The notes under the pieces are model-generated. The model worked only from the letters and a program-made list of their open reading frames with translations. It was not told where the DNA came from and did no database searches. This document shows positions 1-14,116 of a stretch of DNA of 64,000 nt, piece after piece. Source of the stretch: Sphagnum compactum (taxonomy: Eukaryota > Bryophyta > Sphagnopsida > Sphagnales); NCBI GenBank assembly GCA_965153455.1, contig OZ234497.1, positions 9,238,001 through 9,302,000 on the forward strand, written 5' to 3'. Position 1 is the stretch's first letter. The number at the start of each line of letters is the position of its first letter. A program made the position numbers and the translations under genes.

Positions 1-2
1 AG

Positions 3-3000
3 CAAGCAGCATCTGGTGTTAGACTTGGAGTGGCAGCACTGAATAAGTTTGCTCGGGGACAACGAATGTCGTTTCTTCAGCTCCAGCAACAGACCCGTGA
101 AAAGTGCCAGGACATTTGGGACAAGCAGGTCCAAAGCCTTTCACTGCCAGAGGGTGACAACACTGACAGTGATGGTGAGGCCAATGGAGACCTTGATTCT
201 TTTGCTGGGGATTTGGAGAACCTTTTAGAGGCAGAGGAGGGTGATGAGGGTGGTGGCAAGAAGGGGAGGAGGGAAGGCATTCGTGGCCTTGGTGCCCGCC
301 GCCGCCTTTTGCAAGCCCAACTAGAAGAGGACATTGAGGATGAGGAAGCAGAAGCTGCAGAGCTTCGTCGGATGCTCATGGAAGGTTAGTCATGGGTTTA
401 TTGGCAAACGTTGAGTCTGTTGGACATAGCCTTCTCAAAATGTTCCAGGTGAAAACCAGTCACTTCTTGAGCTCAAGTTGGACTGGTGCTCTCTTCATCT
501 GCCTGCAATGTAGCCATAACTTCACAGCTGTAGGAATGTAGATTGAATTCAGAGCATTGTTGTGCACTTTGCAGATGATGAAGCAGAAGAGGAACAAAGG
601 AACAAGATGGGTGGCACTTCTAGCAAAGGGAATGAATCTCTCAGTAAAGATTTACCTGGGGATGAAGGTGAGGATGAACCTCTCTCTTTTTCTTGCCCAA
701 CAGGGTTTCTACATATTGTACTTTGGCAGCCCCTTGCATTGGGTTAGCTTCAAGTGACAGAAGGGATTGGGAGCTTCAATATTTCAGTAGAGTTATAAAA
801 TGTTGAATCTAAGTGTTGGTCAATCTATCCTTGTTTCTATTGTTGGATTTGTCAAGTTACATGCATTGAACACTGGACATACGCAGTGGCTCTTAAGAAT
901 GTTTATCGTACTTTGCTAATCTCATACCAATAAAAATGGGTCCTGGTTGTATAGCTGGACAACCCCTTGGAGGTAAAAAGAAACGACGAATATTGAAGCG
1001 CATCATACGCACACGCAAGCCAGATGGAACTTACACTTCCAAGGAAATCATCATCACTGACCCAAAAGAGGCAAGGCTTCTTCTTAATTCCTCATGTAAT
1101 GTTTCCACTCCTTAGTGTTCTGTTTTGTTATTTTGAACTTCTGAAGAATAAAGGCCTACCCACCCTCCGAAGTTTCTCTTAAAGAGGAGCAGAGGCTTGG
1201 TGAATAAAGAGAAAATTTCTGTTTGGAATTTCAGTGTTTTGAGTTCTCCGAATAATTTTTTCTATGGAGTCTTGGAAGTGGGTGGGGAAGCTTTTCAAGC
1301 TGACTTTTTGTCTCCAGCTGTCTTGTCCCATTTGTCTGCCATGAATCTGCTCTTTCTTCCATATGTGTCTGCCCTTTTGTTTTTTGTTGTTTCCCTCTGT
1401 GTTCACCTTCTGTGGTGTATGGTTCTAGCCAGTCTGATGGCTGAGTCTTACCATTGCTTCAAGACTTGCAACAGAATCTTTTCTGGTAAATCCTGTCTTG
1501 AAAGTAACTAAGACTTGAAGCAGTCTCTGCTCTTTTCTTGCAAATCTAACGTCTTCTAACTCATGGTCTGTCTGTAGGTTGCTAGCTATCTTGCAAAGAA
1601 GAATGCAGCAAAGATGGCAGGTCAAAAGGGAGTGGATAAGGAAGGGTCAGCCAAAAAGGGGAGCAGAAAGCCTTCCTTGAATGCTTCCAAGAAGGCCGAA
1701 AAGGGTGCACCCCTTAAAGACACCAAGTCTTCCAAGGTACAAATCCAGCTGTGACCTTGGTATATTACTGAGCTAATTTGTAGCTTTGTGGACAGTAATT
1801 TGGGTCACGATGTAGGTCATGCCATGGCCCTTGATTGTGGCTGTGCAATGAACCACATAATGTGTTTAAACTCAAATGAAAATTATATGGAGGTTTTAAC
1901 ATACAATACTGAACACGTCAAGGGGTTTAGCTCTGCGGAGGACTCATCTGGATTTTTAAAAATCTCTTTGAATAGTTTTCAAGCTAACAGCACAAGGAGC
2001 TTTGGAATGAATCAAATGCTCAAAACTTCAGGTGGCATGAGTTCTCACATCTTGCTCAATGTACCCCGTTGTTGCACCTCTCACATGAGCCCTGGCATGA
2101 TTACCTGGTGGTTGAGCTCAAGTTCAATGACTGTATTTGTATGTTCAGCTGACAGGCAAGGCAAAGGTGAATGGAAAGTTTGGCAGAGATGCATTGACTC
2201 TGGTGTGTGGGGCATGCGGTCAGGTAGCCATTATTTGAAGCATTTTGTTTCTTCCAAAGGTCCTGTTCTCTGCATGCATTTTTTGTGGCTGCTGCTCAGA
2301 CTAAGGGCACTGTCATACTAATGAGATAAGTTTTCAGATTCATGAATAGTTATGTCAGAAAGGCCTGCTAGTACCTTCTGCAGTGGTGAGATCTGGGAGC
2401 ACTTGAGACTGATACAGTGTCTTTTTCTCTGCAGCTGGGGCACATGCGGACAAATAAGAAGTGCCCATTATATATGGAGGAGGGTGACCCTGTTGCTTGG
2501 CAAGACTCAGGTGCAGCAGCTGAAGGCTTGCTGGAAAGGCAGGGCACAAAAATTACAATCAGGAAAAACCGTAAACCCACCCAAAGGATGGATGAACAGC
2601 AGTCATTTGAAGATAAGGAATTTCTTCCCCCTACCAGTGTCACTGGTTCACGAAAGGAACAGAAGCTGAACCCACCACCGCCTGCAAAGCTTCCACCACC
2701 ACCACCTGCAAAGCTCCCATCTTTGAAGATCAAAATTGGTAATATCAACCAAACTGCAGAGGAGAACTCCATGCCTCCTTTGAAGAAATCCATTGTCCCA
2801 AAGTCTGGAAACATCAATCTGCATGATGTTAATGGTGTAGGGGACAGCAGGGGAAACAAAACGAAGCTTGGTCCACTTAAGCTCAAGGTATCTGGCAGGC
2901 ACCAGAAAGATGTCCAGTTGACGTGGGGCAGAGGCAACATTGAGATGGAAGATGAGAAGAGGGTCAGAGAGCGACATGAATATGAGCTTGCTTTGTTAGA

Positions 3001-4340
3001 GGAGCGTGAAAGAGAGGAGAAAGAGATGGAGAGGAAGGTGACCTTGTCTAATGACAATGCAGTGGAAGGTACTGGTGTAAAGAAAATTAGAAAAGTGATG
3101 CTGAACATAGCCAAGAAGAATAAGAATCTGCATATGGTCAAGGAAGGTGAAGAAATGAAGTGGAAGCAGGAGCAGGAGCCAAAGGAAAAGATAATGAAGC
3201 GGGAGAGAAAGAGGGAAACACATAGATCTTTGGAGGCATTGGAGGAGACACGACAGGAGGTGGAAGTAGAGATGAATCAGAGAACAACAGAGAGTGATCG
3301 CCGTGAAGCAGAGAGGCACTACCCAAATGATATAAAAGTGAGACTAAAACCTGAAAGGATTCAGCACCGGAAGGAAGTGAAGCAGCAAAGAAGAGAGCGA
3401 GATATTGAAAGAGAGAAGGCAAGGGAAAGGGAAGAAGCAAAGGCCTTAGATATTGAAAGAGAGAAGGCGAGGGAAAGGGAGGAGCAAATGAAGGAGGAAG
3501 AGGAGCAGCGAAGAGAAAATCTACACAGGAAACGGGGAAAACTGAAGCAACAGAAGCTCATTTCTACCATTCCTGAGAAGGAGAAGGGGAAGGGAGTCAA
3601 GAGACATCCCAATACTGAAATCTCCAGAGGAATGTTGCACACTCCTGAGCTTACTAACACTGCCAAACGGCCACGCAAGCGTGGTGGGGAGGTAAGGATT
3701 ACTACTTTTCCCTCCACTACCGCGCTCTTGGCTGATGCAGTGCCACTCATGGAGACAATAACAGCATGCAGATTGATCAAAAGAGAAGGTTTGAAAGACA
3801 CACGCTTGCTGATAACAGTAGCATTGCACTTCTCCCCAGGGCACTGTAGTCTCCTGCAGAATTCCATTACTGTTTGCCCTTGATTGTATTGAAGAGGGAA
3901 ATTCTTGAACTTTTTTGCAGGTGGAATTGTCCAACATACTTGAGATAGTGGTGGAGATATTGAGAAATTCAGATGTGTCCTACTTGTTTCGCAAGCCAGT
4001 CCCAAAGAAGGATGCACCTGACTATCTCCAGTACGTGAAGAGGCCAATGGACCTGTCCACAATCCGTGAGAAGATCCGGAAGCTTCGGTACAAACACCGG
4101 GATGAGTTCAAAAGAGATGTCCAGCAAATCACAGACAATGCACATATTTACAATGACTACCGAAACCCAGGGATTCCACCCCTGGCTGACAAATTGCTTG
4201 AGATTTGTGATGATGAGCTTAACTTGAGGGATATTGAACTTGCAGAGGCTGAATCTGCAGTTGAGAGATTTGATGAGATAACATACTCGTCAAGTAAAGG
4301 TGTATCTCCCCCTGTGAATCACTTGCGAAGATCCCGTTGA
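3..4340 (+). CDS. TAF1: TFIID subunit 1 (TAF1/HAF type), 3' part, bromodomain C-terminus
   Basis: Partial gene; the 5' part lies left of the window. Exons: <3-384, 575-667, 955-1070, 1578-1736, 2149-2223, 2435-3691, 3921-4340 (stop TGA), giving 833 residues. In order: the TAF1 block RGQRMSFLQLQQQTREKC, an acidic stretch, a basic KKKRRILKRIIR stretch, a zinc knuckle C-x2-C-x4-H-x6-C at about residues 270-285 split by intron 5, a proline-rich patch (PPPPAKLPPPPPAKLP), a long Glu/Arg/Lys coiled coil, and a terminal bromodomain (about 695-805) with the Tyr-Asn pair that reads acetyl-lysine. In the family this is the largest TFIID scaffold subunit, acting at core promoters in the nucleus. The acetyltransferase-like core would be upstream. 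Intron 3 uses a GC donor (1071-1072). Plant TAF1 proteins end with one bromodomain, as here. Bases 1-2 are AG, so base 3 may be an exon start. Confidence 0.92.
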
Positions 4341-5340
4341 AAATGAGTTCTGTGCATTGGTTATTATTATTTTGATGCTGTTTGGGTTTAGGGTTTAGGT
4401 AGGGTAGAATAGATAATGTACAAAAACTTCATAGGATCTTTCTATTCTTTCTGTTCATCTTGTGATATTATCTTTTTTTCCAGCAATGGTCCTGCAAAGT
4501 AAGGTCCATAGTCTGGAGCTTCATGTTCTGACTTATTCTGTACTTTACAAAATGTGCTAGCTACACCTGTGATTCTACTCCTCAGGGTTTGTATACAGCC
4601 TTGCTTTCTTTTATGTTTGTTTCTTTTACATATCCAGGGCCTGCCTGCCTGTCTGCCTGCCTGCCATTATTTCTTTTAGGCTTTTGTTCCTTGTAAAATA
4701 TGTCTTTTCCAGGTTAGCCATGATGAGTGGATGCAGACAGCTGGGATGAGCCTGTCCAGTTTTTCCTGTCCATGAGAAAAATGCTTAGTTAGCCTTATAG
4801 GTTCCAATCTTGCCAAGCTTATCAAGATTTACCAAATTAGGTTTTTGAGTGTTTGGCACATGTGGGCTCCTATTTCATACTCATTTTGAGAGGGATTGAG
4901 ACCAATGTTGGCTGGTTCCAGGTTCTAGACCAGGAACTTCTGGGTGACCAGACCTGCAGGATCAGTATATTGCTGAAACGGGACAGCAAATTGGACTGTG
5001 GTGGTATGAGGCTATGAGGCTGATGCTAGTGCTGCAACTGGAACTAAAGCTGGACCACACAGATGTCTACTGCTTGGACCAGAACCCGATTCCTCTTTAC
5101 ATAAGGTGGTTCAGTTCTCTACACACTTAATAGATATATTTTTTGAAAATGTAGCAGCTAACTAGGATGTACCTTTTAGTCATGTGGTGACTTCTAGTTG
5201 ACGGTGCAACAATAATATGACACAAATTGTGATAGTGGGTTATGTGCAGAATATGTGGAAGCAGACTTCAGACCCAGTTCAAAACTGGATCAAGTGTTTT
5301 TTGGTGGGAAAAACACTGGAATTGGAGGTTCAATAACTTA
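4341..5340 (+). other. TAF1 3' UTR and downstream flank
   Basis: There is no coding signal after the TAF1 stop. Composition stays gene-like to about 5.3 kb and then turns AT-rich. A short CCTG/CTGC microsatellite lies at about 4,638-4,664. No polyadenylation site can be fixed by eye. Confidence 0.5.
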
Positions 5341-7654
5341 AAAGAGAAATACCCCAAACCTGCACTAGAGGTTCTATCAAATAAACACAATTAGTTGCAA
5401 ACATAACCAAAGGTTCCTTTCAAAATTTAAAACTAGAAGGGACCCAGAAGTGAAGGTTCCCTTTTGACAGCAAAGAAAGAGCTGGACAGTGGTTGACATG
5501 TTTTGGAGGTTGCAAAAGAATTTTTTCTGATGTGAACCGCATGTGGTGTGATCCCGAGCCTGTTTTTTACATTGCAATATTGTCTTTTGGAGACAGGCTT
5601 TAGATGATTTGTCATGTTTGCACTTCTTAGTTTCTCACGTAAGTAACCTACGTTTGCTTTGATTGATCTGATAAGTTTAACTTTAGAAGTCTTGTAAGAT
5701 CTATTGGATACAGTTCTAATTTCATTTCTCCATTTGGAAGGTTGCATATTTGTTTATTTAGTGTTATCAAACTTATCCTCAAAAGCTTGTTCCTCCTTTG
5801 TAAAAGGATACTACTGACCTTGTGGTTTCCTTTTTTCAATTGTTACAATTTCTTCAACTACCCAATTTTCTCTTCTTATCACTGATATACTCAACCAATG
5901 TTCATGCCATCCTTCATAAACATTGTCATAACAATCAATAAACAAAAATAGACATGGCTACTTCCTATTCATAATATGTCTTTCTTTTAAACATTTAATT
6001 ACATATTCAGCAACCCCTAATAGCATCATCATGTAGATTTTTTCACTATCCTTTTTCTAATTTATACATTTCTAACTAATTGATCACTGAATCCAATTGG
6101 GTGTATATAATATGGAATACATGGAGAAGGCAAAACCCTAAACCAACTTCATCTACTTCCACTATTATTTCTTCCATTTTTTCTTGTTCTGGTTTTTAAG
6201 GTTAATTGCAGCATTCCACTTTCTAAACATTCTGTGGTTGAAAACAATATATCTAATTTTCACAAGCGCTATATCTTTACTGTTGTTTATGCTTATCCCA
6301 ATGACATGCGAAATCACAAGGCATCCATTTCGATAAGAGTTTTTTAATATTTAACCCAAGAAGCCAAATACCCATTTTGAGGAACATAATGATTTGATAT
6401 AACAACAATATTTATAGCCTTAATAAACGTTAATAGGCAAAGAATAATCGATAAGCATCTTCTATATTTAATTAATTCTTGAATGTCAATTGATATATAT
6501 TGCCTTGATCTATCCATATTTTGATTCCAACATGAATTTGAACAATACTTAGTTCTTGCACAACTTCTAGTAATTCATGGAATCAATCCAAAGATCAATT
6601 CCATTTTTCCTTTTTTGGTTTATTCCTTCAAAGTTTGTATGAAATCCGCATGTGCTCAACCATAGTGACAATTTTGTCTTAATAATTCCTCGGCTTTTTT
6701 CATAATCATAATAATTTATTTTAAAATACCTGTCTTTGGGTTGCTTTTTTAACATTCCTCATACGTGAATAGATTTGTAAATGATAACAATCTATGTGTT
6801 CCTTGTATATTCAAGGATGTTATTGTTGGTTTGCCCATTTATGACTTGTATGTTCCCATGTAAAACCTTTCTTCACAATTTTCTTTAATTGGGGTCCTAT
6901 AAATTAGTAAATTTAACCAACAAAATCTTAAATTCATATTGATATAATTCAATCCATCGTTGTGCAGAATTTGGACATATTGAAGTTTTCATTTTCATTT
7001 TAATGATGGCAAATCATCTTCAAATTTTTTTCAATTTGTTGATATATTTCATTACCACAAGTGCAACAAAAAAATTCTCTTCATTATAACTATTTCAATT
7101 CAATTAATATCGGTTTTCTCACATTCACTCCGATCACTTTTACAAATGAAATGATAAGTTGTTTTAATATCTAATCAATTCTAGTGAAAGTTAGCAAGCA
7201 CACAAGAATTGGAAACCATTTCTCGACATTTGTTAATTTAGATACATCAATGGTTAAAGTGTAATCTTTTTAGATTCCACACCATTATATTACAATGAAA
7301 TTTATTTAAACTAATCTCTTTGGATGCTTAGGGGAACTGGTGAAAAAATCCAAACCAATCATGTTTAGGTTGATTTTTTGGTATTAACAAAAACTCTTTA
7401 AATGTCCAACCATACTTGCATCGCATGTACTAACAACTATGTACTAACGACTACTAATTAACTAGCCAAAAACCTAGGTTAGGCGAAGTTAGATATCCTA
7501 ATCTACCTTTCTCCTTGTACATATATTTATTATACACATTAAAATAGCCTTAATTTATTTCTTAAATACAACCGTCCATATACATACAACAATGCATTAT
7601 ATATATAAATATATATCCTACTACACCTTAGAATTTATACCCTCAGGGATTAGG
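5341..7654. other. AT-rich intergenic DNA, nothing recognised
   Basis: The region is AT-rich with dense stops. A minus-strand open stretch at 5,433-5,839 has an amino-acid mix that could be an old retroelement fragment, but no diagnostic motif was found. Nothing else stands out. Confidence 0.4.
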
Positions 7655-7659
7655 TCCAC

Positions 7660-7904
7660 CTCACAATGGTGCAACTAATTTTGGTCACTATTGTAACTAA
7701 TGGGTCATACATGGCTATTCTTGGATGAAAATATTATTAGATGTTGTCCATATGAAGAGATGAAGAAAAAGATAATTGCAACGTAGTTGAATGTATGACC
7801 AAAATTAGAAAATAGTTGCAGAAACAACCAAAACTAGTTGTAAATAACATAGTTGCATATAATTGCAAATGTATGGGTTGCATTTTTGTCTTTTTCTTCT
7901 AGTG
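7660..7904. mobile_element. Foldback element with CACTA-like terminus (candidate)
   Basis: Inverted segments lie at about 7,670-7,688 (GCAACTAATTTTGGTCAC) and 7,797-7,820. Several GTTGCAACTA-like subterminal motifs follow. The right edge reads CTTTTTCTTCTAGTG (ending 7,904), the reverse complement of CACTAGAAGAAAAAG. CACTA superfamily elements in plants begin CACTA and have short subterminal repeats. The left edge is not clear, so the element may be truncated or diverged. It has no coding capacity. Confidence 0.45.
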
Positions 7905-10900
7905 CTAATTTCCACATATATGATTTCTCATAGTGATATCATGCAATTGGCATGGCCATTGATGCGTTCTCAAACAAAACAAAAGATTGTAAATTTTATA
8001 TTGTTTGATGTAGACTCAGGATAACTTTTAAAATTTTGGTTTACTTGGTAAAAAAGAAGACTCCATATGTCACCCTTATTCTTCCTTGTTGTTAGGAAAT
8101 GGCGATGGCAATATAATTTTTTTGGTTAACCAATAGAATGGTACCTAATAAAAGAGCTGACAATAATGGACATTTGAAAGGAGCCATGGAACAAGGGAAA
8201 TAGTCGATATGGAAACTAACTATAATATGTCTAGTCAACATGATAGAAGTAGCTAACCAAACTAATATAAGTCGAACACATACTACCAAACATTATGAAT
8301 TGTTAATTGTAACCACTTAGAAGGTGACGAATATGTAAAGATTGTAGTAATGAATTTGGGGGGAATATTATGGAAATATACAATTCTATTGATTGTGAAA
8401 AAAAATTCTCTCTCATTTTATGTGTTTGCATGCAATGGATCTAGTTGTTTACTAACAATAGATTAATAGAAACCGATTCATTGAATGATAATGAAAAACA
8501 CTCTCAAGGGACAGGAGAATGGAGGTCACATCATATAGTAGTAAGTATATCCATATAATAAGATGAGTGTGGAATGACTTATATGAATAGTTGTAGTACA
8601 ATACCAAGGTATCATCTCCAAAATTGAAAGTTCCTTTGGTTACCCCAACGTATGGTGTTTGAGATAATGGGATGGGCAAGAATTCAATGATGACAATTTC
8701 TTAAAAGATATGGTAAAAATTATCATCAACATTTGGTGATCATGTTGGAAAATTGATTCCTTCATTTAACTAACTTCATGGGAAAAGTGGAGTTGAATGT
8801 GACAACACAATTTTTTGTTATATAATTATTTTTAATAAATGGGAAAAACAAACAAAATGATATGACTACCTTGGAGCCATTCGTACCAAGAAACATGGTA
8901 CAAAAATAATAAAAGATTGCACAAACATAGGTGCAAAACTTGTATGTTTGTTTCCAACAAATTGTTTTTTCATTGGGAGCAATTTATTGCAAAATGGTTT
9001 AGGCAAAGGGAAATCAAAATCCCAAGATTGAACAACTACTACAAACATGCACTACTTCCTCTTGGAATCAATTAACTATTCTTTTAGAAGAGGCTAACAT
9101 GTCACTCAATAACCATTAACCATTGTCTTTGGGTTTCCTTCAACCATCTTCTTCACAAAATCCAAAGGTGTTACACATTGTTGAAGTAATTAATCTCTGT
9201 TTTGTGAACCTTGCCATACCCATATTGGAAAAATCCACACCAAAAGCACAACATTTGTCAAACTAGGCACCCAAAATGTCTTCTACCCTTTTTCCATGCA
9301 TATAATGGCCTTGCTTTTGTTGTTTCCAAAATTTATTGTTAACATCTATCACCTTTTCACGTTTTCATGAAGTTCAATAACATCAAGAGCCTATGTGGAA
9401 CCCTTCAACATTGGATGCACAATGATAGCCCACTATATGTCATGCTAAATAAATAAAACCTTTCACCTTCACATCCATCCAATCTAAGAATTAGTGCAGT
9501 AAATGGTCATTGTCCAAAATGTCACGAGATAGCTTTTAAGAATTTAGACTTCATCTTTTGGGCTTGTATTGTTCAATCCTAGTAGCTTGATGGTTTGTGT
9601 ATGTAGAGTCCAAGAATGTTAATAGTGCCACTTCAAAAAAATTAATTGCAATTGCAACCTCCTTACACACCATTCATTGGGTCAATTTTTTCTTTGCAAC
9701 CAATCGTTGTTCCTTATAAGAATTGACAAAAGAAGTGGATCCAAAGCACAACCTTCTTTTAGAAGGTATTTGGACAATGTTGAGCAAAAAATATTGGCCT
9801 AATATACATGTATATGAACTTTGCCTAGAAACCAAATATGGCTCCCAAGCAATAATTTTGAGCAACAATTGCATAAACATGAAAAGTAAAAATATTATAA
9901 TAACCAAAATAATTCAAGTCAAACAAATACTTCCCCTTTAAATTTGAATCTTGGAACATCCCACAAGTTATCCAAGGTTCCAAACATTGACTACATAAAA
10001 CATCCAAAGTCTCCAAACTACATAAAAGGAACCACATAAGAAGGAGTGAACTAAACAAAATGACATAAACAAATGAGGGGAGGCCTTTATATAGTCTCCA
10101 TGGACTTAAGGAATGTCACCATAGTGGTTGCATGGCAAAATGTGGTCCAAATAAAAAGGGCATGATTCTTTTATTGAACTTAATTGCAACATTTGATGTG
10201 AAACCCTACACCCTAAACAAAGTTTATGATCAATTTGGTTGATTGAATGATCGACAACTATGCTAATTGATTAAAAGTAAACCAAATTTTAGGTGCAAAT
10301 TTATTTGCTACCAAAAGTCAACAAAATTCCACTGGAAAATTAAATTTGTGATCAAATCTTAGATCACAAGTGAACAAAATATCACTCACTTTAAAGAAGC
10401 TTTTGGTTGGAACCCATAGTGATCAAAATGCAATTGTTAGTCTATTGCAATGGGATGGATTATAAATTTAATCACAAATTATTTCTAACCACGCTTGGCA
10501 AAGTGGCCAAATTTAAGCCATGGAAATCACAAATATTATTGAATAAATGCAACCAAATTCAAGCACAAGTGATAAGTGACTAAAACAATTTCAAATAAAA
10601 TACTTAATCATGACTCATGGCATCTAGCCATATGTGTTGTGGGACATGTTCAATCATGATCATCAACAATTGCTTGGGATTAAAAAACATGGAATTTGCA
10701 ACAAACTTCGTAACCAATTCTTTGTTCATGCAATTTTTGGTATTTCCCATGTCTTAGATTTAAATATATTGTTTTGGATTGGCATATATAGTCCCATGGC
10801 AAGTTCGGCATTGATTATATTCTTTTCACAAATGTTGAAATTTTTCCCAAAAAAGTTGATCTTTCAAAGAACAAAAATTTATAAAGGAAACTACATAATA

Positions 10901-12326
10901 TTTTGAAATAGTTTATTTTCGAAGTGGAATGTTAAAAAATAAAGTAATTTTTTGACACTAAAATGTTGAACTTGCCATGGTCTTATAAGACATAAATGAT
11001 GATGTTATTACCAAAAAATGAAATTTCCAAAAAAATATTTTACAAAATTAGGGAATCCAAAATACATTGATGATGCTAATCAAAATTTCAGTTTTTCCAA
11101 ATGAAAAATAAATGAAATGTAGAAAAATAAAAATAAAACATGCAAATCAATATGAGTCATGAAACATGAAAAGAATTAAAAAAAAATGCAACAAATGTAG
11201 AAATGATAAAGCTTTTAAAATATTACAAAAAAATGTGACATGAAAATAAACATGAATTGTGATAAATAAATAAAATAGAGTGACTATTGTTGTACAAGGT
11301 TAAAAGTGGGGTATAGAGAAAAGGTAGTTCATGTTGAAACACACATAGGTAGTTCTAAAATAGTAATGTGATAAATCGATTAGTTGTTCATTCCTTTTTT
11401 CAATGGGCATGGTGCAAAAAATCTGTTTAAAAGAACTAGTGACAATCCTTAAAAATGATTTTGAGTATTTTATATGATATACTCATTATATTCATTTAAA
11501 ACTTATCCATATGCTTCAATCATACTTTAGAAAAATAATTATATGAATGCATTGGACATTTTAATCATTCAATGAGTTTATGATTAAGAACCTTATAAAC
11601 AAATATCAAGTACAATTTTTCTGGCGTATTGTACCATGAATGTACCCACAAATCAAAATCAAAAGTATCAAACATTTAAAATGCATTTTTTGCTTATTTA
11701 TTTTTGGGTGAACAAGGATTTATGTCCGATTTTTTTAATTATTAAAAAAAAATTCAAGCAATAAATGATAATCTATAATTTAGATTTTTCTAGATTCTAT
11801 GGTTTCGAGCAACCCACACACACACATATTTATGTGTGTATTTGTCATGTTTGCATGTAATTTCAAAATGAAGCTTCAATTGAAATTTAAAGATTTATTT
11901 AAATATTAGGGTACATTCCTTAAATCCAAAGCTTTTTCCTTCGCCACAAGGTTATAATATAATAACAATTTATGTTCCATGTCATTTCACATTACTAATG
12001 ACAATCAACTTTTTTTTCCTTTTCTTATGGTCCCATATGGTTTCCAATACTCATAATTATTTATGTCAATTTCAATTTCAAATTTATTTGAATTCATATA
12101 AATATCATGGACACATATTAATTTTCCTTTTCATATCCATGTTGGTGAGTGGGGAAATAGTGATATAGTTATTGAAAAAAAGTGAGGGACCTATACAAAT
12201 TTTTTTTGGAATTGTTTTTGGAATCTACATATGGACAACCATATGAAAAATCCTAAAAAATTACCCAATTCCTCATGGCTCTTGTCATTGGAATATCGAT
12301 GTATGTATGTATGTCTATTTGTGTCG
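7905..12326. other. AT-rich intergenic DNA, nothing recognised
   Basis: About 4.4 kb of AT-rich DNA with only short, unconvincing open frames on both strands. Runs of A and T are common. No gene, RNA or complete repeat could be supported. Confidence 0.4.
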
Positions 12327-12432
12327 TTCATACTTACCTTTCCCAAACCTAAGTACCTCACTCCTTTCTCCTACCCACCTACATGGATATGAAAAGAAAA
12401 AAATACATGTGGCTTTTCATGTCCATGTATAT
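12327..12432 (+). repeat. Dispersed repeat, copy 1 of an inverted pair
   Basis: This segment contains CCTACCCACCTACATGGATA followed by an A-rich stretch and a CATGTCCATGT motif. The same order of motifs is found reverse-complemented at 14,760-14,883. A weaker direct copy lies near 16,435-16,530. The pair could pair as long arms about 2.4 kb apart. The family is unidentified. Confidence 0.55.
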
Positions 12433-13959
12433 TAAAATAATGCAAATGGGATGGAGAAATGAAGTTGCAAGATTCCAACTTCACAAGATTTTCTTTCAAC
12501 CATTCGCAATTTCAAATAACACATGAACAAAACAATCCATGAAGAGAGAAGCTACAAGACTTGAACTGTCACAAATGATGAAGATGGTTTCTTCTTCTTT
12601 TGCCAACCATTTGTGATGCATTCAACATAATCACATGAAGAAAAAAATGGGATGGAAAGAGTTTACACCAAGATTTCCAAACCTTTAGCAAAAAAATTAT
12701 TGATTTCAAGTTCAACACAAATGCACAAATTGAAGATAAAATGCATCCCAAATTTATATTTCAAATGGCAACTTGCAATTGAATCAAATTCTCTCACATC
12801 AAAGTTTGCACATGAAAAAGGATTCAGATGCAAATTGACGTAGTAATCCCACATTTGACATTTCATGAGGGATGTCTTCATATTATCATGTGAAATTTGA
12901 AGAAAACATGAGAGAAATTCTCAAATTTGTGATCTTACAAAAATTTATGGAAACCAACATTGAAATACAACACATGATTAACTTCAGCATTCTCACATTA
13001 GATTTTTCATGGGAGAATGGGTGCAAATTGGTTAAAAATTTCACGTTTGGGTCAAAACATGTAACAAGGAGCCGAACAAATTACTTTGGAAAAGGATTAC
13101 AAGTATTTTTCCCAAAAATAACTTTTACATGCAAATGAATTTTTTTGGTAACTTGTTCCAAAAAAATTTAAATTCTCCCCAATTCATCACATTTTTTTCT
13201 TAGTCATTATTGAATAAATATGAATTTTTAAAAGTGTGTAAATTCTTACATATTTAATGTTTCATCTTGAAAAATGATAAAAAATTGAAGTCATCACCAA
13301 AAATAAAATTTTCACATATTTTTATTTCATTATACTCTAAACTATAACTTTTATTAATACATCATGTACATTATAACACATTTATATGTGGTAAAAGACT
13401 TTTGAAGTTCTGAAATCTTGCAGCAATTTGAAAATATTATTTGAATTTTTAAAGTTTTAAAATTTCACATTTTAAAAATTATGATTACTTTTTGAGTGTG
13501 GTTAATATGTTCTTGTTGTCTATGTTTTGAATGAAAATATTTTTTTTATGAGTCCTCTTAATAGTCCTTTGCAAAATTGATTCCTTTTGATGCAATAGGT
13601 GTACATCTTCAAACGTTCTAAATTAGAACCAAAACTTAATATTTGATCAAATGAATTTTTACTCTAAGTTCCTTCACATTTATATGAAAGAAAAAAAACT
13701 GACTTGCCATAATTACTATGGTTTCAAATAGTAATAGAAAAATAAATGTTTGATTTTGACTGATTCTGTCTAACATCTGACGCCTTTTTTGGCTCCTTGT
13801 TACACATTTTCAAAGTGTAATTTTTAAAAAGAAAAGAAAAAAGACTCAAATGATAAATAACTTGAAAAAAAAAATTATGTTTATAATCTACTAGTTGTAT
13901 GAAAATTTAATATCAAACTATTATATGATTATTTTTTAGTTGGGGGGAGGAGCGAGGGT
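12433..13959. other. AT-rich intergenic DNA, nothing recognised
   Basis: The region is AT-rich. Open frames at 12,652-13,138 are short and have no recognisable domain. No feature can be supported. Confidence 0.4.
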
Positions 13960-14116
13960 CACTAGAAGAAAAATGGGGTCTTGTAACCAACTTTTGCGAC
14001 TATTTTTGTCCAAGGCGACTAGTGTTTTAATTGCATGCAACAAAAATTAGTTACCAGTTTGGACAAAAATAGTCGCATTGGACAAGTCGAAAAAACCCAT
14101 TTTTCTTCTACCGGTG
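13960..14116. mobile_element. Foldback MITE with CACTA-like inverted ends
   Basis: A near-complete palindrome of about 157 bp. The left end is CACTAGAAGAAAAATGGGG. The right end, reverse complemented, is CACCGGTAGAAGAAAAATGG. The inner arms also pair: GCGACTATTTTTGTCCAA on the left against its complement on the right (about 14,068-14,088). It is non-coding. The 5' CACTA start and A-rich TIR resemble non-autonomous CACTA elements, but the two termini differ by a short indel and no 3-bp target duplication is obvious. Confidence 0.65.

Noticed and set aside
2368-4062. Several minus-strand ORFs (100-257 codons) opposite TAF1
   Set aside because: Shadows of the long Glu/Lys/Arg-rich TAF1 exons on the other strand; they run over TAF1 splice sites and have no domain.
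5433-5839. Minus-strand overlapping ORFs that might be a retroelement fragment
   Set aside because: No diagnostic protease, integrase, RT or RNase H motif could be pointed to.
8866-10058. Possible further hAT transposase pieces on the minus strand
   Set aside because: Only loose phrase-level resemblance with stops in every frame; not enough to call.
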